This document shows, piece after piece, positions 1-8,977 of a DNA stretch of 64,000 nucleotides. The stretch spans positions 1 to 64,000 of the forward strand of contig UQDI01000006.1 in the NCBI GenBank assembly GCA_900539725.1, in the 5' to 3' direction. Every line of letters begins with the position of its first letter. Positions within the stretch are counted from its first letter, which is position 1. Made by a program: the position numbers and the translations under genes. Under the pieces are notes generated by a model. The model was not told where the DNA came from, searched no databases, and was given only the letters and a program-made list of their open reading frames with translations. This stretch comes from an uncultured Eubacteriales bacterium (GTDB lineage Bacteria; Bacillota; Clostridia; Tissierellales; Peptoniphilaceae).

Positions 1-5
1 TAAAA

Positions 6-49
6 GCCCCTTGCAGGGGCAGAGCAAACCACCGGCTACGCCGGTGGTT
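6..49. repeat. Two adjacent strong hairpins at window edge
   Basis: Positions 6-11 pair with 15-20 (6 bp, loop TGC), and positions 27-36 pair perfectly with 40-49 (10 bp, loop TAC). Neither is followed by a T-run, so a plain rho-independent terminator is not obvious. Compact GC-rich hairpins with 3-base loops resemble the subterminal hairpins of IS200/IS605 elements, and this could be the right end of one lying left of the window. That is an inference from shape only. The second hairpin ends just before the -35 box of the next gene. Confidence 0.45.
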
Positions 50-53
50 ATGA

Positions 54-82
54 TTGCAATTATATTTCATTTCTTATATAAT
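54..82 (+). promoter_or_regulatory. SigA-type promoter for the NAGPA-like gene
   Basis: TTGCAA at 54-59 and TATAAT at 77-82 are separated by 17 bp. The -10 is a perfect consensus. Transcription would start about 30 bp before the ATG at 113, which is preceded by GAGAGG. Confidence 0.75.
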
Positions 83-112
83 AGAATAAAGTAAACGAAG
101 AGAGGTAATATT

Positions 113-1240
113 ATGAAGAAGAAAATATTGGCACTTGGCATGGCCATAATGCTACTTGCTAGCCAAGTGAATCTATTTGCAAAGACTGAAGTAAAACAAG
201 TGAAGCTTAGAAACAGAAGCTGTAATGTAATTACTGTTACGGCTGACGAAACTACTGTTTTTAAGGTAGTTAAGCCAAATATGAAGCAAGTCGGTGTTAC
301 GAATTTCAAAAACTATATTGCGTCGTACAAGCCAAGAGCAGCGATAAACGCGAATTATTTTGAAGCATACAAGGGCGGCTACTACCCATATGGCACGCAA
401 ATGACTGAGGGCAAGATGATAAACATGTCTGGCGATCACGCGAGTCTACTTGTTTTTGATAAAAATAAATTTAAGATAGTACAAGGTTTTCTTCGCTACA
501 ATGGTTTTCTTGATGGATTAAGGGAGAATGATTGGACTATACCAAATAAAGCAAACACTTTTGAAATCTGGAATGTCAATGGAAATTTAACAAGCGAAAA
601 AGGTGCTTATGTATACAATTCATATAGAAATGTAGCGACTAAGTTTGGCGGCGGAACTGTTATAGAAGTTGTCGATAATAAAGTAAGTAAAGTATATAAA
701 TCATCTGAAAACATGGTTCTACCAAAGAATGGCTACATTATTTACTATGGCAAAGAGGCTTGCGACGATAAATATATTGACGATAGATTTAAAATAGGTA
801 GAACTGTTGAACTTGAATTAGTTTTGTCAAAGAAGACTAAGGACGGCTTTGTAACTGAAACTGATTTTGATTACAATGGAGAAAAAATTCCATATACAAA
901 GGTAAGTGAGATAATTTCAGCAGGACCACTACTTATAGAAAACTCTAAGAGCGTTTATGAAACTTATGTAAAGGGCATGGAAGCAAAGATGACTACTGGA
1001 GCGGGAGCAAGAACACTTATAGGCATCAATAAGTCGAATCAATTAGTCATGGTGACTACTTCGGGTACCATGTCGCAAGTCACAGGTATAATGCAAGACC
1101 TTGGCTGCACTGACGCCTTTAACCTTGATGGCGGCGCATCGAGCGCTATGTATGCGAACGGCAAGTACTATAGAAATGCAGGCAGAGCGCTTAACACAGT
1201 ATTTTTAGTACAAGATGTAAAGCCAGAGAAGAAGAAATAG
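113..1240 (+). CDS. Secreted phosphodiester glycosidase (NAGPA-like) family protein
   Basis: This 375-residue protein starts with a lysine-rich n-region, a hydrophobic core and a likely signal-peptidase site (about residues 1-24, ending LFAKT), so it is probably exported. The C-terminal half contains GARTLIG, then NLDGGASSAMY at about residues 337-347, which is the hallmark of the phosphodiester glycosidase domain related to human NAGPA (uncovering enzyme; often labelled DUF2233). Family members hydrolyse or bind sugar phosphodiesters in cell-wall or exopolysaccharide contexts; the substrate here is unknown. It is a single-gene unit with its own promoter upstream and a hairpin terminator after the stop. 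The start is supported by GAGAGG eight bases upstream. Confidence 0.8.
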   Translation: MKKKILALGMAIMLLASQVNLFAKTEVKQVKLRNRSCNVITVTADETTVFKVVKPNMKQVGVTNFKNYIASYKPRAAINANYFEAYKGGYYPYGTQMTEGKMINMSGDHASLLVFDKNKFKIVQGFLRYNGFLDGLRENDWTIPNKANTFEIWNVNGNLTSEKGAYVYNSYRNVATKFGGGTVIEVVDNKVSKVYKSSENMVLPKNGYIIYYGKEACDDKYIDDRFKIGRTVELELVLSKKTKDGFVTETDFDYNGEKIPYTKVSEIISAGPLLIENSKSVYETYVKGMEAKMTTGAGARTLIGINKSNQLVMVTTSGTMSQVTGIMQDLGCTDAFNLDGGASSAMYANGKYYRNAGRALNTVFLVQDVKPEKKK

Positions 1241-1258
1241 ATTATAAAGATAAATAAA

Positions 1259-1285
1259 GGCGATGGATGAGTCCATCGCCATTTT
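1259..1285 (+). terminator. Hairpin terminator after the NAGPA-like gene
   Basis: GGCGATGG (1259-1266) pairs with CCATCGCC (1273-1280), followed by ATTTTATG. T-rich DNA flanks both sides, so it can act in both directions between the converging genes. Confidence 0.7.
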
Positions 1286-1290
1286 ATGCG

Positions 1291-1327
1291 AAAAAAGAGT
1301 GGGCAGATTTAATTTGCTCACTCTTTT
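1291..1327 (-). terminator. Terminator of the minus-strand ABC operon
   Basis: AAAAGAGTGGGCA (1293-1305) pairs, with one G-T mismatch, with TGCTCACTCTTTT (1315-1327). Read on the minus strand the hairpin is followed by a T-run (complement of the A-run at 1291-1296). It lies 13 bp past the permease stop codon. Confidence 0.75.
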
Positions 1328-1339
1328 GCCTTTATCTAT

Positions 1340-2743
1340 TTAGTTTTGTCTCATCGCTTCAAGTGCACTTAGCTTAGTTGCTTTCTTAGCAGGGAAGTAA
1401 CCTGATACTATACCTATAAGTGCTGAGAACACTAAGGACGCTAGTGCTAGCCAAGCTGGTATGATTGACATCTTTAGCTGAGTCGGATCAAAGTCTGGCG
1501 AGTAGCCGCCACCAGACATATTTGCAGCAAAGCCATATTTCACGCCAAGGTAGTTAATGAGGGCGCTTATCGCGAAGCTGAGGACTATACCTACGAGGCC
1601 GCCAAGTAGACCGATGAAAGCTGATTCAGTAAGGAACATCTTTTTAATATCGGAGACGCTCGCGCCTATAACTTTCATAACGCCAATCTCTTTAGTTCTT
1701 TCATATATACTCATAACCATGGTATTCGATATACCTATGGCTGCTACAAGCAAGGATACGGCGCCTATACCGCCAAGTATCAGTCTTTGTGTTTTAGATG
1801 AGTTATTGATTTCGACTAAGATATCGTTTAGCGAGTGCGGTTTAAGACCCATAGCTTCGATTTGCTCTTGAACTTTTTGAACGTTGTCAACATTATCTAC
1901 TTTAACTTTGATGTTATTGTATTTATTCTCTTTATCTTCACGTCCGCCAAACATAAAGTCATTGTATCCGTTTTGCCTATTGCCTGCTTGTAATTTTTTG
2001 GCATCCTTTTTCATCTTTCTAAGATAATCTATCGGCATAACGATATAATAATTATTTTCGTAGTCATCATCTCTAAATACGCCGACTGCTTCTATTTGAT
2101 ATTTTTGCTTAGGCTTGTTAGCCTCATTGCTCTTACCATCTGGGTCGTAGCCACCAGCTTGATTAAGAGTTAAAAACATCTTCGTTGTAAGAGGGTCTCT
2201 TTCTTCTTGCTGTGAGGCTCCCATACGAGGCCTTTGCGGGTTGCTTAGCCATCTAAGCACGTCTCGGCCCATGACCACTTGATTTACATCGCCTTCTTGA
2301 AGCATTCTACCGCTGTCAAGCTTTATATCGAACTTCGCATATTCAACTGGGTCAACGCCAACGATGCTCGCGTAGCCTTGTAGGTTCTTAACATTGATTT
2401 GCGCTTCAAACTGTTCAGTGGCAAGAACTGCTTCTACATGCGGAATCTTTTTTAGCTTTTCAACAGTTGCGTCGTCAAGCTTAGCCACCTTGTCAGTTTT
2501 TTTCTTCTTGCCATCTTCCTCATCCATACCACCATATCTATTGGCAGGGTAGATGTCGATCTGCGTCAAGGAGCCGGCTGATGCAAGCTGCTTCTTAGTC
2601 GAGTCTGTCATACCAAAGCCTAAGGATATCATCATGATGATGGATATAGAACCAATAACTACACCTAATACTGTTAAGAATGTTCTTAATTTACGACGAT
2701 TAAGATTTCTCAAACTCATCAATATTAGATCTTTAGTCTTCAT
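1340..2743 (-). CDS. MacB/FtsX-type ABC transporter permease
   Basis: This 467-residue protein begins with a short cytoplasmic stretch and one transmembrane helix (RKLRTFLTVLGVVIGSISII), followed by a roughly 270-residue extracytoplasmic MacB-PCD-like region. Three C-terminal helices then form the FtsX domain (LILGGIGAVSLLVAAIGISN, a GLVGIVLSFAISALI segment and a LASLVFSALIGIVSGYFPA segment). This is the MacB architecture: a mechanotransmission or efflux permease rather than an importer. It is the last gene of a three-gene minus-strand operon and its start overlaps the end of the CARDB-like gene by 11 bp. That suggests it works with that protein and the ATPase to export a substrate or act on an extracellular one. 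The substrate cannot be told from sequence. Confidence 0.85.
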   Translation of the reverse strand: MKTKDLILMSLRNLNRRKLRTFLTVLGVVIGSISIIMMISLGFGMTDSTKKQLASAGSLTQIDIYPANRYGGMDEEDGKKKKTDKVAKLDDATVEKLKKIPHVEAVLATEQFEAQINVKNLQGYASIVGVDPVEYAKFDIKLDSGRMLQEGDVNQVVMGRDVLRWLSNPQRPRMGASQQEERDPLTTKMFLTLNQAGGYDPDGKSNEANKPKQKYQIEAVGVFRDDDYENNYYIVMPIDYLRKMKKDAKKLQAGNRQNGYNDFMFGGREDKENKYNNIKVKVDNVDNVQKVQEQIEAMGLKPHSLNDILVEINNSSKTQRLILGGIGAVSLLVAAIGISNTMVMSIYERTKEIGVMKVIGASVSDIKKMFLTESAFIGLLGGLVGIVLSFAISALINYLGVKYGFAANMSGGGYSPDFDPTQLKMSIIPAWLALASLVFSALIGIVSGYFPAKKATKLSALEAMRQN

Positions 2744-5144
2744 CTATCTTCAAATCCTTTTCTTTATTTTTATTCTTAGTCTTCTTATATATAGTAAAGC
2801 CGATTGCTCCTAATAAAAGCACTGCTACTGGTATATAGAATAGTGGCTTCTTGTACCATGGTGTATCGCCCATCATAGGTCCGTCTGGCATCGGCATGCC
2901 ATCTGGTCCAAGCTCTGGGTCCATAGGTGGAGCTTCATCAACAGTGATGTTTATGTCTTCAGTTTGTTCTTTGACTTCACCAGTTGAGTCCTCATATGTG
3001 AATTTTAATTGAGCTTTGATCTCGCCTGGTTCGTTCGGCATGATTGAGCCTTCATAAATGTCTTGTCCACCTGAGTTGAAGTTACCGATATAGTATGTGC
3101 CGTTATTTATAGTAGCGTTATCAGCTGTTAAAGTCACCTTGAAGTTATATAGAGTAACTTTACCTGTGTTGTAGAAGTTTGCTGTGATAGGGATGTTGTC
3201 ACCAACAAAGGCATTTGTTTGATAATTTATTGGGTCGATATCAAGTTTTGATTCTTGATAAACTGGTACGCCAATATTTTCACTTGATTTGTACTCGTTG
3301 TTTTCGTCGTCTTCATATTCAAAATTAGCTGTGATAGTATATGTTTTTGCTGTAGCGTCTGGCACAACAAACATTTTGATAGTTTTTTCAACTTTGCCAT
3401 TTGGAGCTATCCTACCAATATAGAAGGTATTTGAGCTATCAACTGGAGTGAAGACTGATGAGCCTGATGTGTTTGAGTTACTATCAGTAGTGTCTTGACT
3501 TGTTAGATCTATCTTAATGTTTTTAACTGCTTTTTTCGCGTTTGTATTATAAAATGATAGGTTCATTTCAAACTCATTTCCAGCAAGTGGAAGCTTTGGA
3601 GTGAATTCGTATCTGTCTATAATTAGCTTAGGTGTTGATTTCTTCGCGTCTTTACCATCGCCAATGCTTTCTGGATTGTTTAGGAAGACGCCGACGATTT
3701 GTTCAACAGTTTTTGGCTCTTTTGAATCAGTAAAATCATCAAGATATTCTATCTTAATATTGATAGGGTAGTTCTTAGTCGAGCCGCCCTTTGTTGTAAA
3801 GAATTTGTAGCTTACTGTTTCTTCTTCGCCAGGAGCTAGGTCTCTTACAAGTATGTCAGAGACTGTTCTTGATACAACGCCTGATGGGTCATCGCTCTTA
3901 GCGCTTGCTCTGATGCTTTTAGCAACGGATTGACCTTGATTTCTGATTTTAAAGCTTACATCGAATGTTTTGTTTACTCCAAGTGTTGCTGCTGGGAACT
4001 TTAGGTCTTGTATTATTAATTGTGAGTTTTGTGAAGCATCTCCACCTATATTAATAAAGGCAGATGTTTCTTCTTTTATTGCTTCTTTATTAAATTCACT
4101 TTCATAGCTTAGTGAAGTTTTTATTTCATATGAACCAAACTTAGCAGTTTTGCCTACGTTCATCTCATAGTAAACGTATGTTTTTTTACCGGGCTCGATG
4201 GCTTTAACTTTTTGAGTTGTAGTGCCGCCTCTAACAGATAGACCAGCTTCAACAGGTAAAGAGATGTTTAGATCAATGTTCTTTGCTAAAACATCGGAAA
4301 TATTTTCAATTTCATAACCAAAGGCTACATAAGAGCCAGGTACAATATTTGCTTCAGGTAGAACGTCAACTCTGTTTATTTTTAGTTGAGCCTTGTTTTG
4401 ACTTCCGCCGTTTACTCTTACATAAGCTTCACCATATACTTTTACTGTTTCACCATCAATTCTAGCTTTTCCTGTAACAGATACCTTATAAGTGCCTGCT
4501 TCAGCACTTTGAGGTATTCTAACTCTAAGTTCTACATCGCCACGGCCACCATAAGTGTTTGTGATGTAGCAGTTATTAGGGCTGTCACTTGTTGCTCTTA
4601 GTCCATAAAAGCTAAGTCCATAGAATGGTCTTTCAGTTTCAAAGTAAATAGATGCTTCTTCGCCAGGATTTAATTCAGTTGTTGATCTTGAAATTAAATT
4701 GATTTCTTCATCTTTGCCTAGAGTATCTCTCTTATTTACGTTTACTCTGATATTAGTTGAACCACTAACATATTTTTCTTCGTTACCACTTTTGTACTTA
4801 CCTCTAACAGAAAGTTTATAAGTGCCTTGTTCAGCAGCAGTTGGTATTTTTATAGTTACAGTTACATAACCCTTTCCACCTATAGTATTAACAACGTAGC
4901 AGTTGTTAGGACTGTCAGTACTAGCGGAAATATCGGTTATTGTATTTTTATCATTTCCCGATAATCTGAATGTAATATCTTCTTCATCACCTTGTCTAAG
5001 CTCCTTTGCTCCACCAGTAACTAAAGTTTCATCCTCGATTGGTTTAACTGTTTCTTTTTCTTCAGGTTTACCTGCAAATATATTAACACTCAAGGTGCTT
5101 ATCATCATTACAGCTATTAATAAAATGCTAAATATCTTCTTCAC
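2733..5144 (-). CDS. Membrane-anchored CARDB-like surface protein in ABC operon
   Basis: The 803-residue product has a signal peptide (about residues 1-24, ending SVNIFAG), a long beta-rich extracellular region and a single C-terminal transmembrane helix (PLFYIPVAVLLLGAIGFTIY) followed by a lysine-rich tail. Near the N-terminus two related modules of about 100 residues each carry SPNNCY..NT.GG.G and end in repeats of the form GTYK(L/V)SV.GK. The remaining region is a series of CARDB/COG1361-like immunoglobulin-type repeats (PG...V.Y..., N.G...A....). It sits between the ATPase and permease genes and overlaps both (11-17 bp), which implies stoichiometric co-expression. I infer that it acts as an extracellular adaptor or ligand-binding partner of the MacB-like exporter. 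No enzymatic motif is visible. Confidence 0.75.
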   Translation of the reverse strand: MKKIFSILLIAVMMISTLSVNIFAGKPEEKETVKPIEDETLVTGGAKELRQGDEEDITFRLSGNDKNTITDISASTDSPNNCYVVNTIGGKGYVTVTIKIPTAAEQGTYKLSVRGKYKSGNEEKYVSGSTNIRVNVNKRDTLGKDEEINLISRSTTELNPGEEASIYFETERPFYGLSFYGLRATSDSPNNCYITNTYGGRGDVELRVRIPQSAEAGTYKVSVTGKARIDGETVKVYGEAYVRVNGGSQNKAQLKINRVDVLPEANIVPGSYVAFGYEIENISDVLAKNIDLNISLPVEAGLSVRGGTTTQKVKAIEPGKKTYVYYEMNVGKTAKFGSYEIKTSLSYESEFNKEAIKEETSAFINIGGDASQNSQLIIQDLKFPAATLGVNKTFDVSFKIRNQGQSVAKSIRASAKSDDPSGVVSRTVSDILVRDLAPGEEETVSYKFFTTKGGSTKNYPINIKIEYLDDFTDSKEPKTVEQIVGVFLNNPESIGDGKDAKKSTPKLIIDRYEFTPKLPLAGNEFEMNLSFYNTNAKKAVKNIKIDLTSQDTTDSNSNTSGSSVFTPVDSSNTFYIGRIAPNGKVEKTIKMFVVPDATAKTYTITANFEYEDDENNEYKSSENIGVPVYQESKLDIDPINYQTNAFVGDNIPITANFYNTGKVTLYNFKVTLTADNATINNGTYYIGNFNSGGQDIYEGSIMPNEPGEIKAQLKFTYEDSTGEVKEQTEDINITVDEAPPMDPELGPDGMPMPDGPMMGDTPWYKKPLFYIPVAVLLLGAIGFTIYKKTKNKNKEKDLKIDED

Positions 5145-5853
5145 TTAATTGTGCCTCCTTTTTATTTCTGTTTACTTCGTCCTTCTCAATTAGACCGTCA
5201 CGCACATGAACGATTCTGTCCGAGTAGACTGCTGTTTCTAAGTCATGAGTTACTATGATAAGCGTTTGTTTATCCTTCTTCGTCATAGTAGTCATCAGTT
5301 CCATAATCTCGACACTAGTCTTAGTATCGAGGTTACCTGTTGGTTCGTCCGCAAAGACTATCTTCGGTTTATTAACAAAAGCTCTCGCTATACTTACTCT
5401 TTGCTGCTGACCACCACTCATCTCGCTTGGTTTGTGCTTCATTCTATCCTTCAAACCAACCTTCTCTAGTAGATATGCGCTACGCTCATCTCTTTCTTTC
5501 TTAGGTATGCCTTTAAATATCAAACCCAATCCAACATTTTCAAGTGCTGTTAGGGTAGGGATGAGGTTATACGATTGAAACACAAAGCCTACATTGAGTT
5601 GCCTAAACTTAGTTAGGTCGTCCTCGTTAAGATTCTCTATGTGTATACCGCCGACAACTATCTCCCCAGACGTTGGCTTTTCAAGTCCAGCCATCATATT
5701 TAAAAGAGTAGATTTACCTGAACCAGATGGTCCAACAATGCATATCGCTTGCTCCTTATATAGAGTTAGGTCAATGCCTTTAAGTACAAGAAGACTTTCT
5801 TTACCGATCTTAAATGCTTTCTTTAAATTTTTCAGTTCGATAATTTCTTGCAT
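5128..5853 (-). CDS. ABC transporter ATP-binding protein (MacB/LolD type)
   Basis: This 241-residue ATPase shows Walker A GPSGSGKST (about residues 40-48), the Q-loop FVFQSYNLIPTLTALENV typical of MacB/LolD ATPases, signature MSGGQQQR, Walker B IVFADEPTGNLD and H-loop VTHD. It is the first gene of the minus-strand operon, with a good RBS (AAGGAGG) nine bases before the ATG. A TATAAT -10 box lies at 5884-5879 on the minus strand, without a convincing -35. It should energise the permease encoded at 1340-2743. Confidence 0.9.
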   Translation of the reverse strand: MQEIIELKNLKKAFKIGKESLLVLKGIDLTLYKEQAICIVGPSGSGKSTLLNMMAGLEKPTSGEIVVGGIHIENLNEDDLTKFRQLNVGFVFQSYNLIPTLTALENVGLGLIFKGIPKKERDERSAYLLEKVGLKDRMKHKPSEMSGGQQQRVSIARAFVNKPKIVFADEPTGNLDTKTSVEIMELMTTMTKKDKQTLIIVTHDLETAVYSDRIVHVRDGLIEKDEVNRNKKEAQLSEEDI

Positions 5854-5948
5854 GTTTCCTCCTTTACTACATATCTTGATTATAACATATAGCGCGTCTT
5901 AAATATATACAAAACTGTTAAAAGAATTAAAAAATTTTTAAAAAACTC

Positions 5949-5977
5949 TTGCATTTTGAATATATTTGTGTTATATT
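5949..5977 (+). promoter_or_regulatory. Promoter for the metal ATPase gene
   Basis: TTGCAT (5949-5954) and TATATT (5972-5977) are 17 bp apart. The leader to the ATG at 6068 is about 85 bp and contains an imperfect dyad. Confidence 0.55.
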
Positions 5978-5993
5978 AGTATTGATATATAAA

Positions 5994-6019
5994 TATATGT
6001 TTATGTGTTCATACATATA
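5994..6019. promoter_or_regulatory. Dyad in leader of metal ATPase, possible metal-sensor operator
   Basis: TATATGT (5994-6000) is repeated inverted as ACATATA (6013-6019) around a 12-bp centre containing TGTTCAT. ArsR/SmtB-family operators often contain TGAACA/TGTTCA half-sites upstream of Zn/Cd ATPase genes, so this is a candidate operator. No regulator gene is adjacent. Confidence 0.35.
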
Positions 6020-6067
6020 AATATTGCATTTATATAAAATTTAAAAGACATAGATTAGGAGGCAGCA

Positions 6068-8086
6068 ATGGAAAAATTATTTTTAAATGGACTTACTTGT
6101 GCCAATTGCGCGCAAAAGATAGAGCGCTTTGCAAATGATCATGCATCGGTCGAAAGCGCAAGTCTAGACTTTATAAATACTACTCTTAGTATTGAAATCA
6201 AAGACGGAGCAGATGGCGAGGCAGCTTTAAGAGAGATTACTAAATACATTAACGACTTAGAGCCAGACGTCTTAGTTACACGTGGGGAGGATGAAGAGGA
6301 AGAGGAGCTTGAAGAAGGCTTTTCAAAAGTCTTTTTACTAAGGATAGCAGGATCGCTACTTGCCTTAGCAGCGTTTTTATTCATAGACAGCCCGTACAAG
6401 ATGGTCTTCTTCGCCATAGCATACATCGTCATCTCATACGACATCATCATCAACGGCGTTAAAGGTGCTTTTCATGGCGTACTTGCTGAAGAGTTTTTAA
6501 TGAGTGTCGCTACCATTGGCGCCATATTCATAGGCGAGTATCTAGAAGCAGTTTTGGTATCACTTTTATATCAAATCGGAGAAATAATTAGTGACATAGC
6601 AGTTGATAAGTCAAAAGACAAGATTAAGGAGCTTATAGTTAAGTCACCAGTTTTTGCAACAGTTTTGGACAATGGCAAAGAAATTCAATCTGAACCAGCA
6701 GACGTTGCTATTGGCTCTAAGATAATAGTTCGTGAAGGCGAGTCCATCGCCATAGACGGCACTGTTATTGAAGGAAGCGCAAAGGTCGATAATGCTCACA
6801 TAAGCGGCGAGTCAGAACCAGTTTATGTTGATATCAATAGTGAGGTTTACTCAGGCGCTATAGTCAAGGAAGGCTACTTAATTATTGAGACTACTAAACT
6901 TGCGAAGAACTCAACAGCAGCTAGAATACAAGAGCTTGTTAGAAGCTCACAAAGTGATAAGGCTAATCTTGAGACAGGCGTTTCGAGATTTGCTAGGATC
7001 TATACACCTATCGTCGTTGTTATCGCGGCAATGATTGCATTATTAGCACCAGTACTAAATATAATGCCGCTTAAGGAAGCTCTTCACACATGCTTCGCCT
7101 TTCTTATAGTATCGTGCCCATGCGCAATCATCATCTCAGTGCCATTAGCATATTTCTCAGGTATAGGCAAGATGAGCAAGAACGGTATTCTTTTCAAAGG
7201 AACAAAATTCTTAGATCAATTTAGAAATATAAAGACATTCTGTTTTGACAAGACTGGTACACTAACTAGCGGCAAGTTTAAGCTAGTTCGCGTCGAAGCC
7301 ATTGGCATGGATGAGAAAGAGGCTGTGCACTTAGCAAGACTTGCTGAGTATCACTCAAAGCATCCTATAGCAAGCGCTATACTTGATGATAGAGAGGCTA
7401 TAAACAAAGAAGAGATAATTTCTTACACAAGTCTTAAGAATGGTGTAGCGGCTGAAACAAAATTCGGCAGCGTTAAGGTTATTACGAGTGAAAAAGAAAG
7501 TGAATACAAAGTTCTTGACACTTATCTTGATGATAAGCTAATCGCGCATCTATATATAGAAGACGAAATAAAGGACGAGACAAAGAATCTTGTTCGCGAA
7601 TTAAAGGAAAGAAATGTTAAGCCAGTTATGCTTACAGGCGATACGAAGATATATGCTGAGAAAGTCGCTCGCGATTTAGGCATTGATTCATTCGAGGCAG
7701 AACTGCTTCCTGAAGACAAGATAAAATTCTTCGAGAAAGAGCAAAATAAGGACGGCCTCGTAGCCTTTGTTGGTGACGGTATCAATGACTCACCAGTTAT
7801 TAAGAGAGCGGACATCGGTCTTAGCATGGGCGCACTTGGCTCTGATGCAGCCATCGAAGCGTCGGATATCGTTATCATGGACGACAAGATTGAAAAGATA
7901 GTAAACATCTTTGACACATCGCAGTTCGTTAACAAGATTATAATTGAAAACTTAATCTTCACTGCTTTTGTCAAGGCGGCCATCATCATACTAGCTTTGT
8001 TCATACAATTACCTCTATGGGTAGCGGTCTTTGGTGATGTAGGCGTAACACTATTATCAGTAATAAACACATTAAGAATTAGATAA
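6068..8086 (+). CDS. Heavy-metal P1B-type ATPase (Zn/Cd/Pb exporter-like)
   Basis: The 672-residue protein has an N-terminal heavy-metal-associated domain with CANC at residues 11-14, then an acidic linker (EDEEEEELEE) that could add metal ligands. Transmembrane helices follow, with the CPC ion-binding motif at about 350-352, the phosphorylated Asp in DKTGT at about 394, HP in SKHPIA, and the hinge GDGINDSP. The last helix carries GDVGVTLLSVINTLRI, whose Asp is typical of the P1B-2 (Zn2+/Cd2+/Pb2+) subgroup rather than copper pumps. It is expected to pump divalent soft metals out across the cytoplasmic membrane. It is monocistronic: own promoter upstream and a long hairpin downstream. The start is supported by TTAGGAGG. 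Confidence 0.88.
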   Translation: MEKLFLNGLTCANCAQKIERFANDHASVESASLDFINTTLSIEIKDGADGEAALREITKYINDLEPDVLVTRGEDEEEEELEEGFSKVFLLRIAGSLLALAAFLFIDSPYKMVFFAIAYIVISYDIIINGVKGAFHGVLAEEFLMSVATIGAIFIGEYLEAVLVSLLYQIGEIISDIAVDKSKDKIKELIVKSPVFATVLDNGKEIQSEPADVAIGSKIIVREGESIAIDGTVIEGSAKVDNAHISGESEPVYVDINSEVYSGAIVKEGYLIIETTKLAKNSTAARIQELVRSSQSDKANLETGVSRFARIYTPIVVVIAAMIALLAPVLNIMPLKEALHTCFAFLIVSCPCAIIISVPLAYFSGIGKMSKNGILFKGTKFLDQFRNIKTFCFDKTGTLTSGKFKLVRVEAIGMDEKEAVHLARLAEYHSKHPIASAILDDREAINKEEIISYTSLKNGVAAETKFGSVKVITSEKESEYKVLDTYLDDKLIAHLYIEDEIKDETKNLVRELKERNVKPVMLTGDTKIYAEKVARDLGIDSFEAELLPEDKIKFFEKEQNKDGLVAFVGDGINDSPVIKRADIGLSMGALGSDAAIEASDIVIMDDKIEKIVNIFDTSQFVNKIIIENLIFTAFVKAAIIILALFIQLPLWVAVFGDVGVTLLSVINTLRIR

Positions 8087-8114
8087 TTTAATAAGAAGTT
8101 AATAAAAGATTGAT

Positions 8115-8163
8115 AAGAAGTTCACAGTTAATAGATATATTGTCTATGTGCTGTGAACTTCTT
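8115..8163 (+). terminator. Long hairpin after the metal ATPase
   Basis: AAGAAGTTCACAG (8115-8127) pairs perfectly with CTGTGAACTTCTT (8151-8163), with a smaller inner stem (ATAGA/TCTAT). It lacks a classic U-tract, and the -35 of the next promoter starts inside its right arm, so terminator function is likely but not certain. Confidence 0.5.
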
Positions 8164-8190
8164 GACATATTGGACTAAAATATATATAAT
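8162..8190 (+). promoter_or_regulatory. Perfect consensus promoter for the map operon
   Basis: TTGACA (8162-8167) and TATAAT (8185-8190) are separated by exactly 17 bp, an ideal SigA promoter. It probably drives map and the genes through leuS, which follow with gaps of 10 bp or less or with overlaps. Confidence 0.9.
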
Positions 8191-8218
8191 AATAGAATAG
8201 ACTTAAAAGGAGTATTAT

Positions 8219-8977
8219 ATGATATATTTAAAGACAAAAGATCAAATTAATAAGATGATTGACGCCGGCAAGATACTTATTAGCGTTCATCATGCACTAA
8301 GAGATAAGGTTAAAGAGGGCGTTACTACTATGGAGTTAAACGACTTTGTTGATGACTTCATAGTGAGTCAAGGCGCTTACCCAGAGCAAAAAGGTTATCA
8401 AGGCTTTCCTTACGCTATATGCGCATCAGTTAACGACGAGATATGCCACGGCTTTCCAAGTAAGGATGTAATTCTTAAAGATGGTGATATCATCTCCATC
8501 GACATGGTTGTCAATTACAAAGGCTGGATGGCGGACTCTTGCTGGTCCTATGCTGTAGGAAAACTTTCTGAAGAGGATCAAAAGCTATTTGACCACACAA
8601 GAGAGGCTATGTACAAGGCCATCAGCATAGTTGATGAAAATGTCAGGATTGGCGAGATAGGTAAGTGCATCGAAGCATTTACAAGGCCTAAGGGATATTC
8701 TATAGTAAAAGAATTTATTGGCCACGGCATCGGCAAGAACATGCACGAAGATCCACAAGTTTTTCACTACAATGCTGGCGTAAAAGGACCAAGAATTGTT
8801 AAGGGCATGGCCTTTACGATAGAGCCAATGATTTGCATGGGCTCAGCAGCGATGAAGCTTGATAAGAATGGCTGGACTGCTAGAACAAAAGACGGCAGCA
8901 AATGCGTTCAATTCGAGCACACCTTAGCACTTACTGATAACGGCGTGATTATAACGACCGATCAAGGAGATGTGTAG
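8219..8977 (+). CDS. map: Methionine aminopeptidase, type I
   Basis: The 252-residue enzyme removes the initiator Met from nascent proteins in the cytosol. Visible pita-bread features include the first metal ligand region DGDIISIDMVVNYKGWMADS (Asp ligands), GHGIGKNMHEDPQV (His ligand), the FTIEPM glutamate ligand and the final glutamate in QFEHTLALT. Length fits type Ia/Ib without the eukaryotic extension. AAGGAG precedes the ATG. It heads a plus-strand operon, and the next gene starts immediately after its stop. Confidence 0.93.
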   Translation: MIYLKTKDQINKMIDAGKILISVHHALRDKVKEGVTTMELNDFVDDFIVSQGAYPEQKGYQGFPYAICASVNDEICHGFPSKDVILKDGDIISIDMVVNYKGWMADSCWSYAVGKLSEEDQKLFDHTREAMYKAISIVDENVRIGEIGKCIEAFTRPKGYSIVKEFIGHGIGKNMHEDPQVFHYNAGVKGPRIVKGMAFTIEPMICMGSAAMKLDKNGWTARTKDGSKCVQFEHTLALTDNGVIITTDQGDV

